A stretch of 64,000 nt of DNA from Aspidiotus rigidus (lineage: Eukaryota; Arthropoda; Insecta; Hemiptera; Diaspididae), in contig JAVHKY010000008.1 in NCBI GenBank assembly GCA_035079385.1, positions 6,060,001 through 6,124,000 of the forward strand, read 5' to 3'. How positions within the stretch are numbered: the first letter of the stretch is position 1; every line of letters starts with the position of its first letter. The notes under the pieces are model-generated. The model searched no databases and was not told the DNA's origin. It saw only the letters and a program-made list of their open reading frames with translations. The translations under genes and the position numbers were made by a program. Below, in pieces: positions 25,342 to 36,662 of the stretch.

Positions 25342-25349
25342 ATCATTTA
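25342..25349 (+). repeat. 8-bp target site duplication, right
   Basis: ATCATTTA directly after the element, matching the left copy base for base. Confidence 0.85.
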
Positions 25350-26160
25350 TGTCCAAGACAAACCATGCCTCTCGATCGTATAAACTATAGCTTTCAATTA
25401 TATGGTCCACCGTCAGAATTGCATTTCCCTCCCACACACTGCCTTTCAGGAGAAGATTAACACCATCGAGCATTCAGTGGTGGAAAACAAGATAATTATG
25501 TATCAATTTTGATTCGCTCATTCAGAAGACCGACCTTGCATGGAACTGAGCGAAAAAAAGAGATTTCAGTAAGTTTCCAGATGGACTGCCAATGGGCTTC
25601 TTCATCTCCCGCCTCACGGCTGACACGTTCATGAGTCAATTTGAATCAGAAATATTTTCGTCCGATCATCCTCTTACCCTAATGATCACAATGCGGAAAT
25701 CGGTATGCGGACGAAATTCTTTGCCTGTGAACCGGATTACCACATCATTCTTGACTTCATCAATAATCTTTACCAGTCTCAAGACAGGCGACCAAAAAAT
25801 CAGTTTTTTAGATCGACGTCGGCAAATTGTGACAACGTAAACGCGGACTTCGGAGCTATGTATTATAGGAGGGAGACTTGGAAAAATTTCGACTTCAAAG
25901 CTTCTTATGATACGACCTTAAGCTTGCCGGCCAGCGGGACGGCGGACATTTTCGCGACCTCCTACCCATGAAACAAATCCTTGTTAAAAAACTTTCTAAC
26001 GGAACCAAATAGATAAAGATCATTTTCATGTCGTTTTATATGTTTCAATCAGGCCAACTCGGGCTCGCAGATTTACTCGAAAATTTTCCGAGTTTCTATG
26101 ACGTCATCAGACCGTGGAGTCGCCGATTAATTTAGGTCAAAGCCATACCTAGTTATTTAT
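25350..26160. other. Unassigned sequence with a family A fragment
   Basis: At about 25855-25935 the phrase 'aggagggagacttggaaaa' and 'atttcgacttcaaagctt' echo the family A array unit. Near 26098 a TGACGTCA site occurs without the accompanying half-site. The remainder is unassigned. Confidence 0.4.
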
Positions 26161-26179
26161 CCTTATTTAATTTAAGTTA

Positions 26180-26507
26180 GACTAAGATACATCGATTTAT
26201 TGATAACGATTTAACATGTCAGCCATATTCATATATCGAATATAATCGATTTTGTACATCGACTATATCGATATATTATAGAATATAATCAATTTTACAG
26301 ATCGATATTATATTGATTATAATCGATTTCACAGAGCGATATATTGTTTAATACATCAAATTATCAACTTTGTTTTATGCCTATTTATTTTTAAGGTTTC
26401 CATTTTTTTCCCTTGTTTTTTTTCTTTTCTTTTCTTTTTTTCCTTTTTTTTTTGCTTCGCTTATTTCATTTATTTTGTTTCTGTTTTGTTTACTTTTCTT
26501 TTATTTC

Positions 26508-26548
<41 letters not shown>

Positions 26549-26560
26549 GTGTAGGCCTAA
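26180..26560. repeat. ATCGAT-rich AT repeat and (AAT)n microsatellite
   Basis: From 26180 to 26370, variants of ATATAATCGATTTTACA recur, with ATCGATAT palindromes. Then T-rich simple sequence leads to a perfect (AAT)n run at about 26511-26548. Confidence 0.65.
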
Positions 26561-26619
26561 GAATAGCTTTCCTTATACTAAAACAATTTTAAATATCGAT
26601 TTTCTGTTCCATGGGGTGT

Positions 26620-27240
26620 TTTTTGAGAAATTTGCCGTCCGGTAAAAACTTAGGAGAGGGGCTCAGAAAAATTTTATAGAAGGGGGACGTGGGAAAATTT
26701 CCACTCTCAAGCTATATACAACAGGAGAGGGACCTAGAAATATATGAATAGACTTATTGCATGGAAGCCAAACTTTTCAGCTTTGGGTTTTGACTTCTGG
26801 TTTCTGGAAAAATTCAGTTTGAAACAGTCAAGAGAATTGGGGTTTTGTTACACTTGTAGAAGATACCATCCTCCAATTTCAGTCCACGTTAGCTTTGAAC
26901 AGAAAATTTTAGCTTGAAACGATCATTTATCTTAATTTCTAGTTCAAGAAAATCCAGCTTGTAACAATCAACAGAATTGGGACATTGTCATGGCAGTGGA
27001 AGATACTATCCTCTAGTTTGTGTCTATCTTGGCTTTTGGCTTCCCCGAAAAAAATTTCCATGTTCGCTTTGAGCAGAAAATTCCTGCTTGAAACGATCAG
27101 GAGAATCGGGTTTTTGTCATACCTCTGAGAGGAACTTATTCTCCAGTTTGTGTTCATCTTAGCTTATTATAGCTTGGAAAAATTTACCTTGAAAGAAGAG
27201 AATTGGGGTTTTGTCATGGTAGTGGAAGATACCTACCCTC
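26620..27240. repeat. Degenerate ~130-150-bp tandem repeat
   Basis: The phrases 'agcttgaaacgatca', 'gagaattggggttttgt' and 'ccagtttgtgttcatctt' recur, and again at about 27780-28010 on the other side of the A-tract array, so that array appears to interrupt this one. Confidence 0.6.
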
Positions 27241-27294
27241 TAGTTTGTCAAGGATGCAAAGTCGATTGATAAAACTTCCACTTCCAATTTTTTT

Positions 27295-27730
27295 TTTCTG
27301 ACTTCCACTTCCGACTCCCAACTTCTCGCGTTGTAGCCTCCAGCTTCCACTTCCAACTTCCAACAGAATAATATGCAGTGGTGCCAAAAAAAAAAAAAAA
27401 AAAAAATGGGATATGCCATTGACTTCCACTTCCAACTTCTCGCGTTGTAGCTTCCACTTTCAACTTGCAACAGAATATGCAGTGGTACCAAACCAAAAAA
27501 AAAAAAAAAAAAAAAAAAAATGGGCCATTGACTTCCACTTCCAACTTCTCGCGTTGCAGCTTCCACTTCCAACTTGCAACAGAATATGCGGTGGTGCTAA
27601 ACCAAGAAAAAAAAAAAAAAAAAAAAAAAAATGAGATATGCTATTGACTTCCACTTCCGACTTCCCAACTTCTCACGTTGCGACTTCCAACTTCCAGCTT
27701 CCACTTCCTGAGCGCATTTATCGAATAACT
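27295..27730. repeat. ~110-120-bp tandem array, each unit with a long A-tract
   Basis: GACTTCCACTTCC begins units at about 27300, 27420, 27530 and 27645. Three units contain A-tracts of about 20 or more bases preceded by 'gcagtggt(a/g)ccaa'. Frames here (27240-27654, both strands) encode poly-lysine or poly-phenylalanine and are artefacts. Confidence 0.8.
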
Positions 27731-28019
27731 TCCAACTTCCACCTTCCAACTTCCAAATAACTTCCCATCCTTTCTATCTTGTGTTTTGGTTTCTGGAAAA
27801 ACTAAGATTGATCAGGAAAATTGATGCTTTGTTTTATCTGTAGAGGATACCATCCTCCAATTTATTTCCATGTTGGCTTTGAGCAAAAGATTCCAGCTTG
27901 AAACGGTTAGAAGAATTGGGTTTTTGTCGTTCCTCTGGAAGGTACTTATTCTCCAGTTTGTGTTCATCTTAGCTTATAGCTTGAGAAAATTCAGCTTGAA
28001 ACAAGGGAATTAATCTGGT

Positions 28020-28180
28020 ATATTTTAATGTATGCTGAGACTAGTTCAAGCCTAGTATAGACTATTATAGCCTAGTCTTAGTATAGCGTAGCATAGGCGC
28101 AGACATATGCTATGCCCAATTTAAGCTAGTATAGGCCAATACACTGTATCCTAGGATTGGGGAACTTGAACACGGACTTG
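28020..28180. repeat. Short GCCTAGTATAG-type repeat
   Basis: CCTAGTATAG and near variants recur many times. A similar stretch occurs at 61.23-61.34 kb, so this is a dispersed short-period repeat. Confidence 0.5.
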
Positions 28181-28382
28181 AAAATTTTTGGATGAGGTTG
28201 AGGGTTCCAAGTCCATCACTGGGGGAGGGGGGCAACTCGGACTCGCGGATTTCTAATAGAGGGGTGGGGTGCCGGCAGAAATTAAAAATAACAAAAGGAG
28301 AAAATATTCCAGCGATAGGATATTCGGACTGCGATTGTCAAAAAATTGAGGTTCCGTTACAAGCCATCATGACAGAAAGTAT

Positions 28383-28450
28383 AAAAATATTCAAACCTTA
28401 CAATTAAGCACCTAATTTTTACGTGCTTAATGTAAGGTTTGAATATTTTT
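28383..28450. repeat. Near-perfect 28-bp inverted repeat (hairpin)
   Basis: The left arm 28383-28411 and right arm 28423-28450 pair throughout except for one bulged base, around an 11-nt loop. The arm core is ATTCAAACCTTACA. The weaker pairing of the flanks (CAGA on the left, TCTG on the right) lengthens the stem. Confidence 0.75.
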
Positions 28451-28639
28451 AAATTCTCTGTTAGTATTGGGACTTGAAATGGGCGAAGCTCTTTGCAGCT
28501 TTCATTTATAAAGATGGGTGTCTCAGAAGAAAATTCCCAATTACTCGAGGGCCTTGGAAAAATTTGGACTTCCCAATCATGTATACAAAAAAGTTCAAGT
28601 AAATTTCTCCACTTCATGGAAAAGAGTCTCTAAAATAGG

Positions 28640-28660
28640 TCAAGGTCATTGATGACGTCA
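28640..28660 (-). promoter_or_regulatory. CRE-like palindrome plus half-site, reverse orientation
   Basis: TCAAGGTCA at 28640-28648, a 4-bp gap, then TGACGTCA at 28653-28660. The same composite as at 7617, on the opposite strand. Confidence 0.3.
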
Positions 28661-28699
28661 CGAAGGGACGATTGATCCCCAGCCCAAAGACATAGACTT

Positions 28700-30790
28700 A
28701 CATGTCAAAAAAGACTTGTAAAAATTCGGTTTCCAAACTGTATACATTATATGATTAACGTGACTTCAACCATACAAAGATGCGATGTGAGAGGAGGACT
28801 CTGGAAAATTTTCATTGATGACTTGAGCCACAATGATTAGAAGAGGTTGGTGGATAGGAGTCAGTTAGTTATCGCGGAAAAATTTCGTTGATGAGTTGCA
28901 GACGAGGAAAACAATGTAGGAGCATAATATGATGTACACAGCAGTAGTACTCCGATTTATCCAAATAATCGATTATCGAGATCGAAAAATTTCTCACAAA
29001 ATAGGTTCTATTCACACCTCAGTTTACGCAATTAATGAAAGAGACCTCTTTTTTCCACCTCCACCTTCGTCACGAGCAATTACGAATCCATTCTTCAGTA
29101 TCACCCTCGCAACATTCTAGTCGAGTGCTCTTCTTTCAAATACACCACCGTCGATCACGTATCCATTCCAACAGCACGACTAACCGGGACAAAAATATAT
29201 GAAATACGAATACCGTGCAACTCGCGAACACTTCACAATAATCACCGAGACCTATGCACACGCCCTCCTTATTTTCTTCGTCATTAAGATAATCTCGCCG
29301 AGAGATTTTCTTGAAAGAGAACACATTACGGTAGCATGGCTAGGAAAAAATTGTAAAAGAATTAGCTTGTTATGTTCGATTCTGAATAGCAATTAACGAG
29401 ACGGTTGTACGTATACTTCAAGGGTCGAATCCACCCTTCTTGAATCCGGTCCAGCCAAACCACTTGGCCGCCCTGCCAAATATATCGCTAACTCTTTTCG
29501 TCAACATTCAACTAGTCGGAAACTAGACTGCGATTGCATAGAAGATTATACGTTCTCTCATTTTTCACGCCAATTATACGCCGCGATGCTCGAGCTCGGG
29601 GAAAAAACTGGTATTTTTCCCGCAAATGGCACTCGACGAGAAACTTACGAACGCGTGGTTCATCCAAATAGAGTCGCCTCAAGTGCCGTGCACGAGGCTT
29701 TCCCCATTTTTGTCGCTTCCTCTACCTGTTCTCGTTCCATTTATTTCTAACGCTATAGCGCTATTGTTTGATATTCTGCGTCGAATTTCCAACTTTTAAT
29801 AATCCAGATTAAAGATTTGCGTACGAAAACGAAGTGTACCCCATTCGTCACCGAAAGAATGACGAAAATTATAAGAAGACGATGCCAACGATGAACACTC
29901 TCCTCTTTCTATTTCAATAGAGGAAAATATTAATTTGTTGTACGATTTTTTCTCCCTTTATAAGCAAAATTAATAGAGCGTAGATAGGAAAATTCAGTAT
30001 AGTATACGTAATTTATCTCGCGCCGACGACACGGATGTAGAAAAACAGCGAACTTTGGACGGGTTCGAAGATATTGAAAACTTTTCCCTAATTAATTGTC
30101 AATCTCGTCTAGTGAAATTGACCCAACTCGACGATCCGCTGTCGCCGAAGTTTGTATCCTTTGATCTTCAACGACAAAGACGAGGATAATTACGTGATAA
30201 CGACGACGAGAGACCGGAGCAATAATGTCTCCGAGAAAGTCCCTATTTATCGTGTAGAAAAAATCGTGCATTAACCTTCCTACAATGTATAGGTAGTAAA
30301 GTTCTTTTACAAATCTTTCTATGCGCAGTGACTAATCTGCTGTCATAATATTTTAACGAACTTTGATAAATTGCATCCCTGTAGGCAACCTGAAAACTTC
30401 TTCGATTATATCTTGTCTCGTCTCTATTTTTTTTTTTTTTTTTCTCTCTTGAAACATCGTAACGAAGAAAATATCGTGGAACTTTGACGTGTTTGATCAC
30501 CTTTGGTAGTATACGATGTCGCTTTTATGGAACATCATCAAGTTTAAACTGATTGCAGTTTTTGGTTTTCTTGTCACAGTCGAGAATCCCCAGAAAGAAG
30601 TAAGGCTAACAGATAATTGAGCCATTGCATCGCTTTATCCTTTCTAACTCGGAAATGATTGCCTGGAACTACAAAGTGGATACTATTTTGAATGGGCACT
30701 TGGGAAGCATAGAAACTTTTACTGTTTACGTCAGTTCGCTCGGTAATTCTTCATCTAGACTTGGAAGTATCTTCCCTGCTTCCGGATTTT
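28700..30790. other. Unassigned single-copy-looking sequence
   Basis: Balanced composition with frequent CpG and no repeat recognised beyond a poly-T tract near 30427-30441. Frames of 60-86 codons have no recognisable domain. Host noncoding DNA is the simplest reading. Confidence 0.4.
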
Positions 30791-31129
30791 ATACACAGGA
30801 CGTGGACCAGAAAGATGTTACCAGTTAAATGGGAGTTTGCGCTAAATCTGTCGTAGCGCGAAAACACAATACGTTAGACGTATTGTTTAAATGTACGAAT
30901 TTTGTATTTCAATTTTATCTTCAATTTGAGCCACATCCGAACTTTCTACGACTTTTTTGAGCCGAGTTATGGACCAAAATATGCCGAAAATTCACCGAAT
31001 CGCCAGGGTTCCCAAAATAGCGCTTGAAAATTAATTAATTTACAGTTTGAGCTGAATTTCGAAAATTTTAAAAATCAAATTATTGTTTCATGAGTGGATT
31101 TGGACGGGGAAAATGAAAAAAAATAGTAA

Positions 31130-31560
31130 CAAAACCCTTAGAAGCACCAAAATGGGTTAATGGGCCCAAAAAGGGTCCAAAATTTCCCCAAGTTCGAAAA
31201 TTGTTCCAACTTTTGAATTGTAATCCAATTTTTAAGTGAAATTTTGCGCTGAGTCCGAAAAAAAATGTTTAAAAAATTCTTCGAAGCATCGAAAGGGTTA
31301 ATGAGTCCAAAAAGGGTCAAAATTTCCCCAACTTGGAAAATCGTTTAGACTTTCAAATTTTAATTCCATTTTCAAGTGGAATTTCGGGCTGAGTCCGAAA
31401 AAAATACTTCGGAGCACCGAAATGGGTCGATGGGCTCAAAGAGAATCAAAATTCCTCTAAGATGAAAAATTTGCGTAATCTTCAAAAGTTGTTTTCAATT
31501 CTGAAGTAAAATTTAGCGCCGAGCCCGAGAAAAATACTCAAATGACCCTAGATGATCTCC
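31130..31560. repeat. ~142-bp units, leftward-facing, 3 copies
   Basis: 'gaagca(c/t)c(a/g)aaatgggt' with 'aaagggtcaaaatttcccc' recurs at 31141 and 31283 and, more diverged, near 31410. The units are the reverse complement of the larger array at 32.2-33.6 kb. Confidence 0.75.
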
Positions 31561-31589
31561 AAAATTAAAAATCAAAAATTTCTCTCGAC

Positions 31590-32190
31590 AAGTTCATCTG
31601 CCGTTGAGTGCTCGCGGAGTGAGAGATCGACTAGTGTCGGGTGACAGATCTGAAAGAGGAAATTGCGGAAATTCTCCTCATTTGGGGATTGGAGGGAGAC
31701 GACAAATTCATCTTCCGTTGGAGGTTCGCGGTGAGAGATCGACTAGGGCTCTGCGTATGATCAAAGCGGGAAAAAATACGAAAACTCTCGTTGTTTCAGT
31801 CAAAGAAGGTCTTCTGTTGCGTGCTTGCGATGAGAGATCAACTGACGCCCCACTTATGCTCAGAGCGGGCCAAAGTGCAGGAACTCCTTGATTCAGGTAA
31901 TAGGAGGGTACCACAAATTCGGTCTTGCACGTGATGAGCGATTAGCTACAGCTCAGTCTTTGATTGAGGCACACGAACGCCCAGAATTTCTCGGGGTTTC
32001 ACCCGGAGGAGGGGATGATATCGTCAAGCTCGACTTTCGTCATGAGCTCGCGGTAAGAGAACGATCAAGACCCCGTGTAAGATAAAGGCAGGGGAATGAT
32101 CCCTGGGTTCAACATAGATCGACTGAGGCCCCGTGTATGATCAAGGCGGGTGCTTCCGCAAAAGCTCCTGTTGTTTTGGGCGAAAGATAG
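31590..32190. repeat. Central ~110-bp array, about 5 units
   Basis: 'cgcggtgagagatcgacta' variants occur near 31609, 31725, 31831, 31925 and 32050, each followed by 'atgatcaaagcggg' type sequence. The frame 31604-31891 reads through these units and is not supported as a gene. Confidence 0.65.
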
Positions 32191-32220
32191 AATGATACCG
32201 GCGACTTCGTTTTCCATTTG

Positions 32221-33600
32221 ACCCTTTTTGGGCCGATTAACCCATTTGGGTGTTTCGCAGAATTTTTTTAGAATTTTATTCAGATTCAGCGCTAAATTTT
32301 ATCTTAGAATCGAGAAAAACTTCGAAGATTAGGCGGTTTTATCATTTCGGGAAAATTTTGACCCTCTTTAGGCCCATTAACCCATTTTGGTACTTCGCAG
32401 AATTTTTTAAGAATTTTATTCAGATTCAGAGCTAAATTTTATCTTAGAATCGAGAAAAACTTCGAAGATTAGGCGGTTTTATCATTTTGGGGAGATTTTG
32501 AACCTTTTTGGGGCCATTAACCCATTGTGGTGCTTCGCAGAATTTTCTAACAATTTTATTCAGATTTAGCGCTGAATTTTATTTCAGAAGCGAGAAAAAC
32601 TTCGAAGATTAGGCGGTTTTATAATTTTGGGAAAATTTTGACCCTTTTTGGGCCCATTCACCCATTTTGGTGTTTCGCAGAATTTTTTTAGAATTTTATT
32701 CAGATTCAGCGCTAAATTTTCTCTCAGAAGCGAGAAAAACTTCGAAGATTAGGCGGTTTTTTCATTTTGGGGAAATTATGAACCTTTTTGGGGCCATTAA
32801 CCCATTTTGGTGCTTCGCAGAATTTTCTAACAATTTTATTCAGATTTAGCGCTGAATTTTATTTCAGAAGCGAGAAAAACTTCGAAGATTAGGCGGTTTT
32901 TTTATTTTGGGGAAATTTTGAACCTTTTTGGAGCCATTGACCCATTTTGGTGTTTCGCAGAATTTTTTAAGAATTTTATTCAGATTTAGAGCTGAATTTT
33001 ATTTCAGAAGCGAGAAAAACTTTGATGATTTGGCGGTTTTATAATTTTGGGAAAATTTTGACCCTTTTTGGGCCGATTAACCCATTTGGGTGCTTCGCAG
33101 AATTTTTTAACAATCTTATTCAGATTCAGCGCTGAATTTTATTTCAGAAGCGAGAAAAACTTTGAAGATTAGACGGTTTTTTCATTTTGGGAAAATTTTG
33201 ACCCTTTTTGGGCCCATTAACCGATTTTGGTGCTTCGCAGAATTTTTTAAGTTCAGATTCAGCGCTAAATTTTCTCTCAGAAGCGAGAAAAACTTCGATG
33301 AATGGGCGGTTTTTTTCATTTTGGGGAAATTTTAAACCTTTTTGGGGCCATTAACCCATTTTGGTGCTTCGCAGAATTTTTCAACAATTTTATTCAGATT
33401 TAGAGCTGAATTTTATTTCAGAAGCGAAAAAAACTTTGATGATTTGGCGGTTTTAGAATTGTGGGAAAATTTTGACCCTTTTTGGGCCCATTAACCCATT
33501 TTGGTGCTTCGCAGAATTTTTTAACAATCTTATTCAGATTCAGCGCTAAATTTTACTGCAGGATCGGGGGACACTTTGAAGATTACGCGATTCTTTCAAT
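32221..33600. repeat. 140-bp tandem array, 10 units
   Basis: TTCGCAG ends at 32260, 32400, 32540, 32680, 32820, 32960, 33100, 33240, 33374 and 33514. The step is exactly 140 bp except one of 134. Each unit also has 'cccattaacccattttggtg' and 'agaaaaacttcgaagattag'. Frames at 32250-32435, 32667-32849 and 33482-33676 are readings of these units. Confidence 0.93.
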
Positions 33601-33854
33601 CATGGAAAATTGTTTTTCGATAATTTACAACTTTGGGAACCCCTGCTCTAATATTTCGGTACATTTTGGTCCATAACTCGGCTCAGAAAAGTCGTAGAAA
33701 CTTCGGATATGACTCAAATTGAAGATAAAATTGAGATACAAAATTCGTACATTCAAACTATACGTCTAACGTTTTGTGTTCTTGCGCTACAACAGATTTA
33801 GCGCGAACTCCCATTTAACTGGTAACATCTTTCTGGTCCACCCCTGTATAGCAC

Positions 33855-34040
33855 CCCTGTATAGCTCGAGAGTCGAAATTTTTCCAAGTTTTTTGCTGGA
33901 CGGCGGTCGGCAAATTTCTCAAAAAGCCCCCCCATAAAACAGGTTCCCTGTTAAAATTTCGACTATCACGCTGTATTTGATAGGAGGGGGACTTGGAAAA
34001 ATTTCGACTATCGGGCTATATTTGTTAGGAGAAGGACTTA
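33855..34040. repeat. Family A right end plus partial units
   Basis: GCTCGAGAGTCGAAATTTTT is followed by the 'gctggacggcgg' stretch and CATAAAACAGGTTCCCTG, that is, the right-hand end of a family A element directly beside the TIR element. Confidence 0.65.
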
Positions 34041-34239
34041 GAAAAAACGACGGCTTCCTTAACGAAGTTAAACGAGGAACGCAGGGAACCTGTTTTATGA
34101 GTCGAATGGGATTTGGTATTGAAAATTCAAGGAAGCCTAGACCTAGATAAAGAGAGTATAAAGAAGGCCTAGACCTACTATAAGCCTATCATAATATAGT
34201 TTGAGAATCTAAATTTTTCTCGCTCGAGAGACGAAATTT

Positions 34240-34690
34240 TTCTAAGTCCCTCTCCTATCATGGCTCGAGAGTCGAAATTTTTCCAAGTCCCCCTTCTATC
34301 ATATATAGCTCGAGAGTCGAAATTTTTCTAAGTCCCCCTTCTGTCATATATAGCTCGAGAGTCGAAATTTTTCTAAGTCCCCCTTCTATCATATATAGCT
34401 CGAGAGTCGAAATTTTTCTAAGTTCCTCTCCTATCATATATGGCTCGAGGGTCGAAATTTTTCCAAGTCCCCCTCCTACCATATATGGCTCGAGTCGAAA
34501 TTTTTCTAAGTCCCCCTTCTATCATCTATAGCTCGAGAGTCGAAATTTTTCTAAGTCCCCCTTCTGTCATATATAGCTCGAGAGTCGAAATTTTTCTAAG
34601 TCCCCCTTCTGTCATATATAGCTCGAGAGTCGAAATTTTTCTAAGTCCCTCTCCTATCATATATGGCTCGAGGGTCGAAATTTTTCTAAG
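34240..34690. repeat. 45-bp tandem array, about 10 units
   Basis: GCTCGAGAGTCGAAATTTTT recurs from 34263 (34308, 34353, 34398, 34443 ...) at 45-bp steps, one unit being a few bases short near 34488. The frames 34258-34482 (-) and 34440-34766 (+) are open on opposite strands because the period is 15 codons. Confidence 0.92.
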
Positions 34691-34695
34691 TTTTT

Positions 34696-34742
34696 CGCTG
34701 GACGGCGCACGGCGGACGGCGGACGGCGCACGGCGGACGCCA
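34696..34742. repeat. GC-rich GGACGGCGCAC minisatellite
   Basis: Short alternation of GGACGGCGCAC and GGACGGCGG. A shorter version stands at the same place in the other family A copies (22490, 33898, 54595). Confidence 0.75.
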
Positions 34743-35069
34743 GATTTCTCAAATAGCCCCCCATAAAACAGGTTCCCTGTTAATATTTCGACTCTCGAGT
34801 TATATAATTATGATAGGGGGGGGGGGGACTCGGAAAAATTTCGGCTCTCGAGCTATCATATATAGCTCGAGATTCAAGAGAAGTGTAGACTCCCAAATTA
34901 TATTATACTAGGCTTATAGTAGGTCTAGGCCTTCTTTATACTAGCTTTATCTAGGTCTAGGCTTCCTTGAATTTTCAATACCAAATCCCATTTAACTCAT
35001 AAAACAGGTTCCCTGCGTTCCTCGTTCAACTTCGTTAAGCAAGCCGTCGTTTTTCCAAATCTGCGCAGT

Positions 35070-36450
35070 AAGTCAGAACCTCGCCCTCTCGGGAACTTCT
35101 CCCCCGGAGAAATACCTACGGGATAAGACTACGACTTCGACTCAAAATTGAAAATTTCTCAAGTCTCACCAGGCATCAGTAGGTACCAACAGATGATATT
35201 TTCCCAAGTTCCTAAAGTAGATCAGAGCCTTCTCACTCTCGGAACTACAATTCGTCGGAAGAACGGCGGACTTCTCTTTCAAAACAACCCCCAAAAAACG
35301 GTCATATCGTCATTCGCTCGATCGAATATCGTTGGGTAAGCGAAAACTCTCCCAACTATTGCATATTTTTCCACCCGATTTCGATTCGAACAGCGATATT
35401 AATTAACCAACGAAATTAGAGGGGTAGTATTCATGGTCGCGACGCGAAGTTGACAACAGTTGACCATTTTCCGAGAGGAATTCGTTTCGCCGATTGTGGT
35501 CTCTATTATAATATTTTCATCGTCACCGCACGTTCTGCGTTTGTTTACAAAGAATCTCGATTCAATTTCGTAGAGAAAATTTGAACGTTGGTCTTCTTGT
35601 TGTCCGTGCTTGATGACAAGCAAGCTTTTCGGAAACGTGCATTTTACTCTTCCGCATTTCGTTTGAATAATGTCGACGGTTTTCGCATCAAAATGTCGCG
35701 CGCGCTTCATTAAAAGCCGTTTAACTCTTCAAATATTTATTCGTATTTTATCGTGACGCTGTTTTGTTGTTGTTATATACGACCATGATATTAAATTCAG
35801 TTTAAGAAAACTTCACGCAGTCTGGCTCTGCCCTATGCTGCGCAATGCAACAACAAGAGGACTGAAGAAATGAAATATGGAAGATTGATATATGTGTAGT
35901 TTTTGCATAAGTGTGATATTTGTACGTAAATTTGATAGTTCTGAACGAAAAAAATAAGGAACTTTTTGTACAGAATTTAAGAGTTGATTCTCTCCAGGTC
36001 GTCTGAAAACCGTAATTCATAATTGATCAATATGTCTTCCTTCATTACAGTGTTCTCCTGACTTCTGTTTGTCGCCATCATTGGTCATCGATTTCTCAAG
36101 TTCTTTCATTCTGGTACTGAAATTTCTCGCGGTGTAAATATCATCACCCTGATTTCAGTATAGGTCCGTTACCCAGTCCTCCTCGATTTAAGATTTTAAC
36201 TCGAAAATGGTCTCAAACATTTGCGTCAAATTTGTGCCAACGTTGCCCCACTCTTTTCTCGGTTTTTCTAATTGCTTCCTCGTAAGATAAAACCCTCCCA
36301 TTGTTAACCCAGATACAAAAATGGAGAAAAAAAAAAATCACGTCTATATTAACATTTCTAGAATTCGTGTTGCGTCAGCCCTTACCGATTTGCGTTTCAA
36401 CCTGAAGATGGTCTCAAAATATGAGGCTCTCCGTCAATCATACAATCTAC
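35070..36450. other. Unassigned single-copy-looking sequence
   Basis: No repeat recognised except a weak echo between 36190-36230 and 36400-36430 (both with 'atggtctcaaa'). Frames 35148-35339, 35399-35710 and 35802-36020 show no domain. Confidence 0.4.
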
Positions 36451-36453
36451 AAC

Positions 36454-36464
36454 TATCACCCTAC
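36454..36464 (+). repeat. 11-bp target site duplication, left
   Basis: TATCACCCTAC immediately outside the Penelope-like composite, repeated in the same orientation at 39648-39658. Confidence 0.8.
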
Positions 36465-36662
36465 TAGAATTGACACGGTCCGAAACATTACGGCTCGACA
36501 TAATGACAGAATACTCAAAGAGTAGAGTAAACGAAAAACCAATTACAAAGACCGCAGATATAAAGGAGAAGATGCGAGATCTTTCGGTTAACAAACCATC
36601 ATCGGGCGAAGTTAGAACGCCACTGACCCAGATACGACTCATAAAACAGAATACCAACGAGA

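Larger units (their letters stand above)
30796..33846. mobile_element. Large TIR element with internal arrays, copy 1
   Basis: Long terminal inverted repeats (about 200 bp, roughly 30796-31000 and 33640-33846) begin CAGG..GTGGACCAGAAAGATG and contain 'taaatctgt(c/t)gtagcgc', 'acgttagacgtat' and 'gagccgagttatggacca'. TA-rich sequence borders both ends, compatible with a TA-type target as in Tc1/mariner-like elements, but this is not proven. Inside are three arrays: ~142-bp units facing left, a central ~110-bp array, and ten ~140-bp units facing right. No transposase is encoded. A second copy lies inverted at 51.57-54.23 kb. Confidence 0.85.
34045..35057. mobile_element. Family A element with ~165-bp TIRs
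   Basis: The left arm 34045-34212 contains GGCTTCCTTAACGAAGTTAA, GGGAACCTGTTTTATGAG, 'tattgaaaattcaaggaagc' and 'gaaggcctagacctactata'. The right arm 34889-35057 is its complement. Between the arms lie about ten 45-bp units and a second internal CATAAAACAGGTTCCCTG end near 34760. No protein is encoded. This is the most complete copy in the window, though nested structure suggests two overlapping insertions. Confidence 0.75.

Noticed and set aside
25143..25460. 105-codon Gly/Pro/Phe-rich ORF
   Set aside because: Produced by the palindromic interior of the hAT MITE and running past its end.
27240..27654. Overlapping ORFs on both strands rich in Lys or Phe
   Set aside because: They are translations of A-tracts in a tandem repeat.
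31604..31891. 95-codon Arg-rich ORF in the centre of the large TIR element
   Set aside because: It reads through the ~110-bp array, and no matching intact frame was seen in copy 2.
34258..34766. Repeat proteins of 74 and 108 codons
   Set aside because: Open only because the 45-bp unit is a multiple of three. Both strands are open and no start context is conserved.
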